Shown: positions 9,128-17,546, numbered from the stretch's first letter. The stretch: 64,000 nucleotides of DNA from Paenibacillus taihuensis (GCF_003386535.1 NZ_QTTN01000029.1:21282-85281), one strand, 5' to 3'. Program-made: numbers and translations. Notes: generated by a model not told the origin, from the letters alone.

Positions 9128-9706
9128 TTATTGATTGATTTGTCCAATCGTTAGGGATTCATATTGAACGGTGCAGCCCGTCCCTTGCGGTGACTGAGAA
9201 ACAACACCAGCCAGGCATTCGTCCGGCAGCTTCATGCCGAAGTACCGAATTTGCTCCCACACCTCGCCATCCGCAGAGTAGAAGAACGTGATGCAATTGC
9301 CTTGCCGCACGATGCGCAAGTAGGGCTTCTCTACTTCCACGCGCTCCGAATTGCAATCATCCGACACACCATCGATCGTGACGACAGATACAATGGTCGG
9401 GTACCGGCCGTTAAACTCAAAGCACAACTTCGCCCAGTTCCGATCATCCGCCATCAGCATGAGACAGCCAGAGTCGTATTTATGCTTCATCTCTACAGTT
9501 AACCGTGTCGTGAGCTCGAAGCTGCTTCCAGCTGTAAAGTGCAGGAATGGCGCGGAGCTTACAATATGCTTGCCTGCAGGGTCCTGGTAGTAATCCGAGT
9601 TCGCTGGCGCTTCCACATGAAGACCGCCTTGCTCCGTGTAGCTCCAGTTGGCAGGCTCGTTAGTCCAACGACATGCGTGCGCACTAGCGGTTGTCCATAC
9701 ATTCAT
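9128..9706 (-). CDS. DUF1349 domain-containing protein
   Basis: A 192-residue protein that reads as a single concanavalin-like beta-sandwich of the DUF1349 family: WTNEPANWSYTEQGGLHVEA at the start, then the characteristic DYYQDPAG, YDSGCLMLMADDRNWAKLCFE and FYSADGEVWEQIRYF. Family members are small cytoplasmic lectin-like or sugar-related proteins of unsettled function, often found beside carbohydrate genes. There is no signal peptide. It is divergent from the TIM-barrel isomerase gene at 9845, with 138 bases between the starts. Confidence 0.8.
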   Translation of the reverse strand: MNVWTTASAHACRWTNEPANWSYTEQGGLHVEAPANSDYYQDPAGKHIVSSAPFLHFTAGSSFELTTRLTVEMKHKYDSGCLMLMADDRNWAKLCFEFNGRYPTIVSVVTIDGVSDDCNSERVEVEKPYLRIVRQGNCITFFYSADGEVWEQIRYFGMKLPDECLAGVVSQSPQGTGCTVQYESLTIGQINQ

Positions 9707-9844
9707 CGTTCATATACCCCCTCTTTGGTTGTTCGAGTGCTCACAATAGATGTCGTCGTAGTAGTCATTCTCTTCGCAAGCGCTTACTCCTCTATAAGAT
9801 TCGTGATGATTCGTGAAAAATCAAACCGAAAGGATGCATCGGCT

Positions 9845-10678
9845 ATGAGACTTGGCGGACCTATTCTACATGGAGGCAAGCTTGACCCGGAGCAGTGGGC
9901 GCAGGCGCACGAGGAGCGGCAGTATTCAGCGGCTTATTTGCCGGATTTCGAGGATGCCGCGCTGATTCAAGATTATGCGGGCGCCGCATCGCGGGCGGAT
10001 CTGCTCATCGCAGAAGTTGGCGCATGGAGCAATCCGCTCAGCGCCGATCCGGAGACAAGGGATCGGGCAATCCGCTTCTGCAAGAAGAAGCTGGAGGCGG
10101 CGGAACTGGCAGGAGCGCGCTGCTGCGTGAACATTGCCGGTTCCCGCGGCGAGCAGTGGGATGGGCATGATCCGGCGAACTTGACCGAAGAGACATTCGA
10201 GCTCATCGTCGAAACGGTGCGCGAGATCATTGACCATGTGCAGCCGCAGCGGACATACTACACGCTCGAAATGATGCCGTGGATGTATCCGGACTCCGCC
10301 GACAGCTATTTGAGACTGATAGAAGCGATCGATCGGAGAGCTTTTGCCGTACATATCGATCCCGTCAATCTGATTGCTAGCCCGCAGCTGTACTACGGGA
10401 ATGGCGCATTGATTGAGCATTGCTTCTCGAAGCTCGGACCTTACATAAGGAGCTGCCACGCCAAGGACATCATCATGAGCCAGCAGATGACCGTTCATCT
10501 AGATGAGACGAGACCGGGTCTTGGCAAGCTTGATTACGCGCAATATTTGCGTCAGCTCGCGAAGCTGGATGGCGATATCCCGCTCATGCTGGAGCATCTG
10601 GAGAGCGAAGCGGAGTATCGGCTCGCGGCAAACCATATTCGCATGGTGGCGAATGGGATAGGGGTTCGGGTGAAGTGA
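9845..10678 (+). CDS. sugar phosphate isomerase/epimerase-like TIM-barrel protein
   Basis: About 277 residues from ATG at 9845 (MRLGGPILHG), with GAAAGGA some 10 bases upstream; the longer open frame upstream lacks a plausible start. It belongs to the AP-endonuclease-2/xylose-isomerase-like barrel. Residues expected to bind a divalent metal lie in YTLEMMPW, VHIDPVN, RSCHAKD and LEHLESE, near strand ends. Such enzymes isomerise, epimerise or dehydrate sugars and keto-sugars. The substrate is unknown; the divergent DUF1349 gene points to carbohydrate metabolism. Confidence 0.82.
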   Translation: MRLGGPILHGGKLDPEQWAQAHEERQYSAAYLPDFEDAALIQDYAGAASRADLLIAEVGAWSNPLSADPETRDRAIRFCKKKLEAAELAGARCCVNIAGSRGEQWDGHDPANLTEETFELIVETVREIIDHVQPQRTYYTLEMMPWMYPDSADSYLRLIEAIDRRAFAVHIDPVNLIASPQLYYGNGALIEHCFSKLGPYIRSCHAKDIIMSQQMTVHLDETRPGLGKLDYAQYLRQLAKLDGDIPLMLEHLESEAEYRLAANHIRMVANGIGVRVK

Positions 10679-10805
10679 GGCGCTATTGACCGATCAATCT
10701 CGTGTGTGCGCACTCCCTATATAGTGATATTGTTCTATCGGAAATCGGCGAGGGGATTTGAATTGTGTTAAAATAATATTGTTGAAGCCGATGGAGGTGG
10801 AGGAA

Positions 10806-11069
10806 ATGCGCTGGCAAGAAGTCCAGGAATTGCTCCCAGAAGAGTGGGTTGTCTTAGAGGCGACGAAGGCCCATTCTGTGGAGGGATTTCGCTACATCGA
10901 TGAAGTTATTGTCATCGATAAATGCGCTGATTCTACTGAAGCTCTTCGTCGCTACAGCGAACTGCATCGGCAAGAGCCAGAACGTGAATATTGCTTTTTT
11001 CATACTTCTCGACCGGAATTAGTAGCGAGAGAACGCTACGTTGGAATTCGAGGGCCGAGATTCAATTAG
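10806..11069 (+). CDS. small conserved-type hypothetical protein, 87 residues
   Basis: ATG at 10806 (MRWQEVQELLPEEW) is preceded by GGAGGTGGAGG, so it is preferred over the upstream in-frame start at 10758. The protein is soluble and compact, with patterns VVLEATKAHS, GFRYIDEVIVID and EYCFFHTSRPELVARERYVG. I have a weak memory of similar short proteins in several phyla but cannot name a family. It stands alone between a weak promoter (TTGAAT and TAAAAT-like boxes near 10760) and a strong terminator at 11083. Confidence 0.7.
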   Translation: MRWQEVQELLPEEWVVLEATKAHSVEGFRYIDEVIVIDKCADSTEALRRYSELHRQEPEREYCFFHTSRPELVARERYVGIRGPRFN

Positions 11070-11082
11070 CCATAGCATGAAG

Positions 11083-11115
11083 AACCCCGACCGAGTGAGG
11101 TCGGGGTTTAGTTTT
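11083..11115 (+). terminator. rho-independent terminator
   Basis: AACCCCGACC (11083-11092) and GGTCGGGGTT (11099-11108) form a perfect 10-bp stem with a six-base loop, followed by a T-rich tract. Confidence 0.85.
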
Positions 11116-11183
11116 ATCATTTTTCTCCCTTGTTACCATTTTTCTATTCATGTAAATGAAAGACAACCTAAACGTGACGCTCG

Positions 11184-11223
11184 TGATATAATCTTGTTTA
11201 GTGCAAACTTGAAAGCGTCTACA
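11184..11223 (+). promoter_or_regulatory. extended -10 promoter with cre-like site
   Basis: TGATATAAT (11184-11192) is an extended -10 box. TGAAAGCGTCTACA (11210-11223) matches the cre consensus TGWAANCGNTNWCA at 13 of 14 positions and lies just downstream of the expected transcription start. CcpA binding there would act as a roadblock, giving glucose repression of the UxaA-like gene. The -35 box is poor. Confidence 0.55.
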
Positions 11224-11275
11224 AAGTAACATATGGATTTCGAGGGGAATTTTACGTCAAGGGAGTCGATTATCG

Positions 11276-13978
11276 ATGGACGTCGTTTACCAATTTGAAG
11301 AAGTAGCCAGACTTCCTTTGCCAGGGGATAACTGCGCTGTTGCGATTCGCCAATTGAATGCGGGTACCGTCATTCAGTATGAGAACCAATCCATTGTTTT
11401 GGATTACACCGTTATGGAAGGCCATCGGTTTGCGGTAAAAGCGATCGCGCCCGGCGAAGAGCTGCTGTCGTGGCAGTTGCCTTTCGGCGTGGCACTTCAG
11501 CCGATCGATCCCGGCCACTATGTCATTAACGAAACCGTTCTGCAAGCGCTCAGCGTGCGTAAGCTGGCATTCGCGCTGCCGCCTGTGCCTAATTTCGCGG
11601 ATCAAGTTCATCCTTATATTCTGGATGAGGAGAACTTCCAACCGGCTCCGGCATCGCCAGCCTATACGGAGACGCGCACCTTTATGGGGTATCGCCGCCA
11701 TGAAGATCGCGGGGTTGGTACGCGGAACTACATTGTCCTGCTTGGCACCACCTCGCACACGGGCAGCTATGTGAAGAAGCTTGCCGGTCGTCTTCAAGAC
11801 GAATGCAAGAACTATTCGAATATCGACGGGATTGTTCCCGCTGCTCATACGGAGGGCGGTACTTCGACGCTGAATAACGAAGAATTGCTGCTGCGTACGC
11901 TCGCCGGTTTTATGGTCAATCCGAATGTTGGTGCAGTTTTACTCGTTGATTACGGCAATGAATCGGTCACGAACAAGATGGTGGAAGAATACGCACGCGA
12001 GCATAGCTACCGGATTGATGATGTGCTGCATAAGTTCGTATCGCTTACAGGAACGTTCGAAGAGGAACTGGTTAAAGGTGAAGCGTTGGTACGGGGGTGG
12101 CTGCCGACGGTCAATGCGATGCAGCGTACGCCTGAATCGATCAGCCACTTGCGGATCGGCTTGCAGTGCGGTGGTTCGGACGCATTCTCCGGCGTCTCCG
12201 CGAATCCGCTGCTCGGCTGGGTTTCGGAAGAACTGGTGCGCTACGGCGGTGCAGCTAGCCTGGCCGAAACCGATGAGCTGATTGGCGCGGAGCCTTATGT
12301 TCTGTCGAAAGTGCGAAATGTGGAAACCGCGCGCAATTTCCTGGAGCTTGTGGATCGATTCAAGGAGCGCACGTCATGGCATGGCACCAGCGCGGAAGGT
12401 AATCCTTCCGGCGGCAACATGTATCGCGGCTTGTACAACATCTATCTCAAATCCATTGGCGCCGCAATGAAGAAAGACCCTGCAACGCGGATCGATTTTG
12501 CAACCGAGTACGGGGAGCTTATGAAGGATGGCGGCTACTATTTCATGGATAGCCCCGGAAATGACCTGGAGAGCATCGCCGGACAGGTAGCCGCAGGCTG
12601 CAACATGATCTTCTTTACAACAGGTAACGGATCGATAACGAATTTCCCTTATGTGCCGACTGTTAAGGTGGTCACGACCACTCGCCGTTTTCAATTGCTG
12701 TCGAACGATATGGACGTGAACGCAGGGCAATATCTAGAAGGCAAGTCGATGGATGAGCTGGGGGAAGAGGTATTCGAACTCGCGATTCAGATCGCCTCCG
12801 GTCAGCGTAGTGTTGGCGAGAAAGCTGGCCATGCCCAGGTGCAAATTTGGCGTAACTGGCAGCAGAGCGATGCAAGCCAGCTGCAAACGCTGCTGAATGC
12901 TCCTGCGCCTTCGCGCGTACCAATTGAAATTCAAGATGATACGGGTTCGACGGCTAAGCCGATCCAATTTACTTTGACTCGCCATCGGGATCGGCAGTCC
13001 AGTGACAATATCGGCTTGATCGTACCGACGAGCCTTTGCGCCGGACAGGTAGCGGGCATGATTACACAGCGGCTGAACGGGCAAGGAACAGGGGAGTCCG
13101 GTCTATCGGGTTTTGTCTCATTGGCGCACACAGAGGGCTGCGGTACCTCGGGGGGACCAGCCGAATCGCTCTTTGCCCGCACGATGATCGGCTACATCAC
13201 GCACCCGATGGTCGAGCATTGTTTGCTGCTTGAGCATGGCTGCGAGAAAACGCACAACGATTATATGCGCCATCAGATGGAAGTGAACGGCGTTGATGCG
13301 AGCCGGCTCGGGTATGCCAGCATCCAGCTTGACGGCGGAATTGCCAAGGTGAGCGAGAAGGTTGAAGCTTGGTTCGCCGAACGATTGGCCGCAGCAGCGC
13401 CTGCGGAGAAAGTGACAGTCGGACTTGAAGGACTGCGAATCGGAATCGTGAGCGACGGTGCCATTAGCGACGATGCCGGCGAGCAGCTGGCAGCGCTGAC
13501 CAAGATGATTGTCGGTGCAGGAGGTTTGGTCGTCGTTCCAGAGAATAGCGGGTTGCTTGCTGCGGCGGCATTCAGCGAACATCTGTTTACGACGCCTCAA
13601 GTTCAGCCTTCCATAGCCTATGGGGAACATGTTCAGCATAATGGATTCCATGTTATGGAGACACCAACAACCCATTGGGTGGAGACGATTACGGGACTTG
13701 CAGCCACTGGTGTTGAAATCGTGATCGCGCTGATCGGCAATCGTCCGATGCAGACGCATCCGTTCGTTCCGATGCTGCAGATTACTTCGGAGCAGGCTTT
13801 GCTGCAGAAACATGAGCAAGATGTCGATTTGGTGCTCTCGGGCAGCCCGGCTTTATGGACAAATCAAATTCTAGAGCTCAGCAAACAAGTATTGGAACAT
13901 ACTTATGCGCCACGTCTCTATCAGCAAGGCAATACCGATTTCCAATTGACGCGAGGCTTTCTGGGCGTCTCTCTGTAA
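11276..13978 (+). CDS. UxaA-family (altronate dehydratase-like) protein with duplicated core
   Basis: A 900-residue protein, about twice the usual UxaA length. Residues ~1-100 form an SAF-like domain and ~138-220 a first UxaA core (GVGTRNYIVLLGTTS). Residues ~295-540 carry the C-terminal catalytic-type domain (GLQCGGSDAFSGVSANPLLG, TTGNGSITNFPYVPTVKV). From ~575 the core appears again (IGLIVPTSLCAGQVAG). The second core has HTEGCGTSGG and EHGCEKTHND, whereas the first has HTEGGTSTLN and DYGNESV and so lacks both cysteines. UxaA relatives dehydrate sugar acids such as altronate or galactarate using a metal. The gene lies 32 bases from an aldo/keto reductase gene, suggesting a sugar-acid route. 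Confidence 0.82.
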   Translation: MDVVYQFEEVARLPLPGDNCAVAIRQLNAGTVIQYENQSIVLDYTVMEGHRFAVKAIAPGEELLSWQLPFGVALQPIDPGHYVINETVLQALSVRKLAFALPPVPNFADQVHPYILDEENFQPAPASPAYTETRTFMGYRRHEDRGVGTRNYIVLLGTTSHTGSYVKKLAGRLQDECKNYSNIDGIVPAAHTEGGTSTLNNEELLLRTLAGFMVNPNVGAVLLVDYGNESVTNKMVEEYAREHSYRIDDVLHKFVSLTGTFEEELVKGEALVRGWLPTVNAMQRTPESISHLRIGLQCGGSDAFSGVSANPLLGWVSEELVRYGGAASLAETDELIGAEPYVLSKVRNVETARNFLELVDRFKERTSWHGTSAEGNPSGGNMYRGLYNIYLKSIGAAMKKDPATRIDFATEYGELMKDGGYYFMDSPGNDLESIAGQVAAGCNMIFFTTGNGSITNFPYVPTVKVVTTTRRFQLLSNDMDVNAGQYLEGKSMDELGEEVFELAIQIASGQRSVGEKAGHAQVQIWRNWQQSDASQLQTLLNAPAPSRVPIEIQDDTGSTAKPIQFTLTRHRDRQSSDNIGLIVPTSLCAGQVAGMITQRLNGQGTGESGLSGFVSLAHTEGCGTSGGPAESLFARTMIGYITHPMVEHCLLLEHGCEKTHNDYMRHQMEVNGVDASRLGYASIQLDGGIAKVSEKVEAWFAERLAAAAPAEKVTVGLEGLRIGIVSDGAISDDAGEQLAALTKMIVGAGGLVVVPENSGLLAAAAFSEHLFTTPQVQPSIAYGEHVQHNGFHVMETPTTHWVETITGLAATGVEIVIALIGNRPMQTHPFVPMLQITSEQALLQKHEQDVDLVLSGSPALWTNQILELSKQVLEHTYAPRLYQQGNTDFQLTRGFLGVSL

Positions 13979-14010
13979 CTTAGCCATTTTATGAAAGTGG
14001 GGATCTCACG

Positions 14011-14976
14011 ATGTCGAACTCGCTATTATCTTTACGTCCGCTTGGCAACACCGGTCTGCTCGTAACACCTCTATGTCTTGGAGCTGCTCCGCTCGGCGAT
14101 ATGCCGGAAACCTTTCAATACGGCACGCCGGAAGAACAAGCATTGGAAACGCTGCGTACAGCCTTTGAAAGCCCGATTAACTTCATAGATACAGCTGCTT
14201 CATATGGATTCGGCGAGAGTGAGCGCCGGATCGGCAAGGCGATTCAAGCGAATGGGGGACTTCCGGCAGGTTACGTCTTGGCGACCAAGGCCGACCGCGA
14301 TTTCACGACAGGCGACTTCAGCGGCGAACAGATCAAACGTTCCGTCGAAGCGAGTCTCAAACACTTGGGGCTTGATCGTCTGCAATACGTTTATATCCAC
14401 GACCCTGAACACACCACGTTCGAAAATGTCGTGGGATCCGGCGGGCCATTAGAGGTACTGCAGAAGTTTCAAGCGGAGGGCGTCATCGATCACATCGGCA
14501 TATCCGGCGGGCCGATCGATTTGCTCATCCGTTACGTAGAAACGGGAGCTTTCAGCGCTGTGGAGACCCACAATCGATATACGCTGCTCAATCGTTCTGC
14601 CGACCCCTTGCTCGATGTCGCGAGCCGCATGGGCGTCGCCGTCATTAACGCCGCTCCATATGGCAGCGGCATCTTGGCCAAAGGTCCGGAGGCATACGCT
14701 CGTTATGCTTATAGCGAAGCATCGCCGATCGTATTGGAAAGAGCGCGTTCGTTCGCCAAGGTGTGTCAAGAATTTAATGTCCCTTTGGCCGCAGCAGCAC
14801 TTCAATTCTCGCTTCGCGACCCGCGGATCACGAGCACGGTCGTCGGCATGAGTAAGCCGGAGCGGGTACTGCAGACGGTGGAACTCGCGAATTACCCGAT
14901 TGCTCCTGAACTATGGCCGGCGCTTGAGGCCTTCGGTTATGATACAGAAGATCCTGAAACGAATCGATTTGAATAA
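14011..14976 (+). CDS. aldo/keto reductase
   Basis: A 321-residue TIM-barrel oxidoreductase. The catalytic tetrad is visible as Asp60 (FIDTA), Tyr65 (SYG), Lys93 (ATKAD) and His130 (YIHDPEH). The C-terminal TSTVVGMSKPERV is the NAD(P)H-binding signature region. The sequence resembles the D-threo-aldose/L-fucose 1-dehydrogenase branch, which oxidises aldoses to lactones. It follows the UxaA-like dehydratase after 32 bases, so an operon of aldose oxidation and sugar-acid dehydration is plausible. The substrate is an inference. The small membrane protein gene starts inside its last codons. Confidence 0.9.
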   Translation: MSNSLLSLRPLGNTGLLVTPLCLGAAPLGDMPETFQYGTPEEQALETLRTAFESPINFIDTAASYGFGESERRIGKAIQANGGLPAGYVLATKADRDFTTGDFSGEQIKRSVEASLKHLGLDRLQYVYIHDPEHTTFENVVGSGGPLEVLQKFQAEGVIDHIGISGGPIDLLIRYVETGAFSAVETHNRYTLLNRSADPLLDVASRMGVAVINAAPYGSGILAKGPEAYARYAYSEASPIVLERARSFAKVCQEFNVPLAAAALQFSLRDPRITSTVVGMSKPERVLQTVELANYPIAPELWPALEAFGYDTEDPETNRFE

Positions 14977-15151
14977 ATTCACGCTTGCTTCCTTGGCAGG
15001 CACAGTCGGGTTTGTTGTGCTCATGCGTGCATTGGCATGGATACTGGGGAAGTTTGAGCTAGCCTTTCGATCATGGGTTTGGGCAGTGTCAATCGCGCTA
15101 ACCGCCATTCTTGTCATTGCCTTCCTTATAAACGGAAGGCTTGCAAAGTGA
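14939..15151 (+). CDS. small two-helix membrane protein
   Basis: A 70-residue open frame from ATG at 14939 (MIQKILKRIDLNKF), overlapping the end of the aldo/keto reductase gene by 38 bases in another frame. TTGAGG lies about 9 bases upstream. Two hydrophobic segments are visible (LAGTVGFVVLMRALAWILG and WVWAVSIALTAILVIAFLI), with basic residues at both ends. No family is recognised. An alternative start 13 codons earlier (14900) exists without a better ribosome site. A terminator at 15172 follows, consistent with it being the last gene of the transcript. Confidence 0.55.
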   Translation: MIQKILKRIDLNKFTLASLAGTVGFVVLMRALAWILGKFELAFRSWVWAVSIALTAILVIAFLINGRLAK

Positions 15152-15171
15152 TTTTGTCAGAAGTTTAAACC

Positions 15172-15207
15172 AAACCGCATCGGCATGAGGATGCGGTTTT
15201 CTTTTTT
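15172..15207 (+). terminator. rho-independent terminator
   Basis: AAACCGCATC (15172-15181) pairs with GATGCGGTTT (15190-15199), followed by TTCTTTTTT. Confidence 0.85.
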
Positions 15208-15285
15208 CGGCTCTGTGATAGATAATGGCAGCTTGAGGTGTCTATTTGTTGTAATCGAAAATCATAGACTATTGGAGGTAACGAC

Positions 15286-15636
15286 ATGTCCCCGATTTTG
15301 AACCAGATTGGTGCGGTATTCATTCCAGTAAGCAATATTGAGCAAGCGCGAGATTGGTATTGTGATATTCTTGGGCTGCCAGCAGATGGAGAAATTGCTT
15401 TCGGCCATATCTATGTGCTGCCCATGCAAGGAACAGGCATTGTACTGGATAGCAAAATTTTCTCGGAAGACAACATCTTTAGAGCGCCTGCATTTCATTT
15501 CAATGCGAGCAATATTGAGGAAGCGTTCAGCTACATGAAAGAGAAGAACGTGAACCTGACGACTGGAATTGAGCATAATCACTGGTTTAACTTCAAGGAC
15601 CCCGATGGCAATCTGCTCATGGTGTGTAAGTGTTAG
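15286..15636 (+). CDS. VOC-family (glyoxalase/bleomycin-resistance-like) protein
   Basis: A 116-residue single-domain protein with one paired beta-alpha-beta-beta-beta fold: FIPVSNIEQARDWYCDILGL at the start and FNFKDPDGNLLMVCK at the end, the standard VOC signature. ATG at 15286 is preceded by GGAGG. VOC proteins range from metal-dependent isomerases to antibiotic-binding proteins. Here the usual first metal ligand position does not hold an obvious His, so the activity is uncertain. It is a single-gene unit with no functional link to its neighbours. Confidence 0.85.
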   Translation: MSPILNQIGAVFIPVSNIEQARDWYCDILGLPADGEIAFGHIYVLPMQGTGIVLDSKIFSEDNIFRAPAFHFNASNIEEAFSYMKEKNVNLTTGIEHNHWFNFKDPDGNLLMVCKC

Positions 15637-15691
15637 TAGAATTCATTTCGTGCTTCGTCGTGCGAAAGCCAGCAATCTCCTTCTTCGGGTT

Positions 15692-15877
15692 ATGATGGAT
15701 AAATCCATCATAGAAGAGAGGTTTTGGGGGAAATCGCATGCTATATTGAAAAAATCCACTCATTTATTCTCGAAATGGGCGAAAAGAGCCCTTTCCGCCA
15801 AAAATGAGTGGATAAATCCAACATAGTCGGAAAAACACCTTAATATCTGGATTTTGGATTGGATTAATCCAATATAG
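15692..15877. repeat. cluster of GGATWAATCC palindromic repeats
   Basis: The intergenic stretch 15637-15946 has no gene. It contains three copies of GGATWAATCCANNATAG. The first is embedded in the perfect palindrome ATGATGGATAAATCCATCAT (15692-15711). The second is at 15810-15826, and the third lies in ATTGGATTAATCCAAT (15859-15874) followed by ATAG. The second copy pairs with a diverged inverted copy beginning CTATATTG at 15741, giving a long imperfect hairpin over 15741-15826 with an inner GGGC/GCCC stem. This looks like a dispersed extragenic palindromic element family. Confidence 0.6.
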
Positions 15878-15946
15878 CGTGACCGTGACTGTGTTCCATG
15901 TTCCACTTTGTTGGAGCTTTTCGACCTCTGGCTCGCGCCTACATAC

Positions 15947-15983
15947 AAAACCCCTGCAGCCTGTGCGTCTGCAGGGGTTTTTG
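15947..15983. terminator. bidirectional terminator upstream of repeat cluster / after gntR
   Basis: AAAACCCCTGCAG (15947-15959) and CTGCAGGGGTTTT (15969-15981) form a perfect 13-bp stem flanked by A and T runs. It ends the minus-strand GntR operon and could also stop plus-strand transcription. Confidence 0.85.
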
Positions 15984-15986
15984 TTA

Positions 15987-16010
15987 GGCTAGAATACCAG
16001 TATTCTAGCC
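15987..16010. promoter_or_regulatory. GntR-type operator palindrome overlapping the gntR stop codon
   Basis: GGCTAGAATAC-CA-GTATTCTAGCC is a perfect 11-bp inverted repeat. Its inner 18 bases (GCTAGAATACCAGTATTC) recur with one change at 17483-17500, in the leader of the operon's first gene. The sequence includes the stop codon of the regulator itself. Confidence 0.5.
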
Positions 16011-16624
16011 GCATATTCCTGATGCTCAATCATCCGCCGCTTGGCTTCATCGGCTTCTCCCGCAAGAATAAGCTCGAAGATCTCCAGATGATCGCGGTAC
16101 GAGTTTTGAATCCGATTCGTATCTTTACGCAGCACCTTTAGCGCCAACTGGAACAGTCGGTCCTGCAAATTGTTCATCATTTGCACCATTTCCTCGTTCT
16201 CGTATACGAGCGCGAGGCGGCGGTGAAACTCGGAGTCCGCATGCGTGAACGCGAGGTAATCATGCTGCGAGGCGGTTTCTTCCTGTACGCGAAGGTTCTC
16301 CCGGAACCAAGCAATCTCTTCCGGAGGCAGCTTGCGATTCGCCAGCTTATGAACGATATAGCCCTCGAGGGCCATGCGAAGATCGAAGAAATCAGCGACG
16401 CGCTGCAGCGACAGCCCAGGCAAGCTGAGCCCTTTGTTCGGCTCCATATTGAGCAGCCCTTCGGCAGCGAGCTTCTCCAGCGCAGAACGGATCGGTGTCC
16501 GGCTCATCTGCAGCAGATCGACGAGATACTTCTCGGTCAGCTGATCGTTGCTGTTGATCGTTCCTTCAAGAATTAGCGCGCGAAGCTGCTCATACGCTTT
16601 CTCTTTCAGCGTTACTGTTGCCAT
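15989..16624 (-). CDS. GntR-family regulator, FCD subgroup
   Basis: A 211-residue protein: N-terminal winged helix (residues ~6-72; LRALILEGTINSNDQLTEKY, MSRTPIRSALEKLAAEGLL) and an all-helical FCD effector domain (residues ~80-205; FFDLRMALEGYIVHKLA, HADSEFHRRLA, DHLEIFELILAGEADEAKRR). Metal-ligand-type histidines are present. It is the second gene of a minus-strand operon, overlapping the isomerase gene by 35 bases. FCD GntR proteins usually bind sugar acids or similar carboxylates. The matching palindromes at 15987 and 17483 are its likely operators. Confidence 0.9.
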   Translation of the reverse strand: MATVTLKEKAYEQLRALILEGTINSNDQLTEKYLVDLLQMSRTPIRSALEKLAAEGLLNMEPNKGLSLPGLSLQRVADFFDLRMALEGYIVHKLANRKLPPEEIAWFRENLRVQEETASQHDYLAFTHADSEFHRRLALVYENEEMVQMMNNLQDRLFQLALKVLRKDTNRIQNSYRDHLEIFELILAGEADEAKRRMIEHQEYAARILVF

Positions 16625-17447
16625 AGCGATTAACCTCTTCTTCTGTAAAATAACGGTCCGTCAGAGCAGCGATGCTCTCGTCCATCCAGAGCTGTTCCAG
16701 CGCGATCGTCTCTGCGACCGATGTGGTATAAGGTGTCCATAATTCGAGGATCGCGCTTGCCGCACCTTTTCCATGCCGCGCAATTCCATCCATCAAATAG
16801 CCAATATTGAGCTTGCCGGCGCCTGCTGGAGTGCCAAGAATGGCGTAACCCATCTGATGATCGACCCGTTTGATGTCAAAATCTTTAATATGCAGGTTAA
16901 CGAGATACGGCACAAGCCGATCAATAACCGTATCTGGATTTTCCAGCGCGCCAAAAGAATTGACCGTATCGAGACAGCAGCCGACATGCGGCGATGCCAG
17001 GCTTTCAAATAATTGTACCAGCTGCTTTGTTGTATGCATACCATGATTTTCAATAGCAAGCGTGATGCCCGCGGATTCATAAGCAGGCAGTACTTCACGC
17101 AGCTGCAGCTCGGCAGCATGCAAATCTGGTGTCGTAATAATGGTCCGAACGATAGGGGAACCGAAGGTGCGAGCAATAGCGAGATAGGCTAGCAAGTTAC
17201 TCGGCTCAGTGCCTCTCGTACCAACTTCAATAGAAACGCCGTAAGCTTCCGCTGTTTGCTTGATCCGCGCCAGCTCCTCTTCGGATTTCAGATGGAGCGG
17301 CAAGTTATCGGCAATTTGCAGCAGACGAAGGCCGCGGCTATGAGTCAGCTGAATCAAGTCTTCTGCTGAAAGCGGATTGTCCGGCGTCTCATAACCGGGA
17401 ACGCCTACTGACCATGTTAATGTAAACGAGCTAAGTCCGAGTCTCAT
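16590..17447 (-). CDS. sugar phosphate isomerase/epimerase-like TIM-barrel protein
   Basis: A 285-residue AP-endonuclease-2-like barrel: MRLGLSSFTLTWSVGVPGYE at the start, then VEVGTRG-type strands (IEVGTRGTEPSN), LAIENHGMHTTKQ, GCCLDTVNSFG and LHIKDFDIKR, which hold the Glu, Asp and His metal ligands of the family. It starts with GGGAG about 9 bases upstream. It is the first gene of an operon with the GntR regulator and is divergent from a PGDH_C dehydrogenase. Together these suggest a pathway for an unusual sugar acid (apionate-like, for example), but the substrate is not proven by sequence. Confidence 0.85.
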   Translation of the reverse strand: MRLGLSSFTLTWSVGVPGYETPDNPLSAEDLIQLTHSRGLRLLQIADNLPLHLKSEEELARIKQTAEAYGVSIEVGTRGTEPSNLLAYLAIARTFGSPIVRTIITTPDLHAAELQLREVLPAYESAGITLAIENHGMHTTKQLVQLFESLASPHVGCCLDTVNSFGALENPDTVIDRLVPYLVNLHIKDFDIKRVDHQMGYAILGTPAGAGKLNIGYLMDGIARHGKGAASAILELWTPYTTSVAETIALEQLWMDESIAALTDRYFTEEEVNRYGNSNAERESV

Positions 17448-17482
17448 CGTAAAAGGTCTCCCTTCGCATCGTACTTCGTGAT

Positions 17483-17546
17483 GCTAGAATAGCAGTATTC
17501 ACGCGGAAGAGCAATAATTATATATGAAATGTATACAATTTGTATT
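17483..17546. promoter_or_regulatory. divergent control region with GntR-type operator
   Basis: GCTAGAATAGCAGTATTC (17483-17500) matches 17 of 18 bases of the palindrome at 15987-16010. For the minus-strand operon a -10 box TATAAT (plus-strand ATTATA, 17517-17522) lies just upstream, so the operator would sit in the early leader. A second palindrome, ATACAATTTGTAT (17534-17546), lies between the divergent genes. Confidence 0.5.

Noticed and set aside
9774..9789. cre-like CGCAAGCGCTTACT upstream of the isomerase gene at 9845
   Set aside because: The core is symmetrical, but three outer consensus positions fail and no matching promoter was found, so it is not listed as a site.
15692..15877. 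CRISPR-like array interpretation of the repeat cluster
   Set aside because: Units are unevenly spaced, in both orientations and palindromic, with no uniform spacers and no cas genes nearby.
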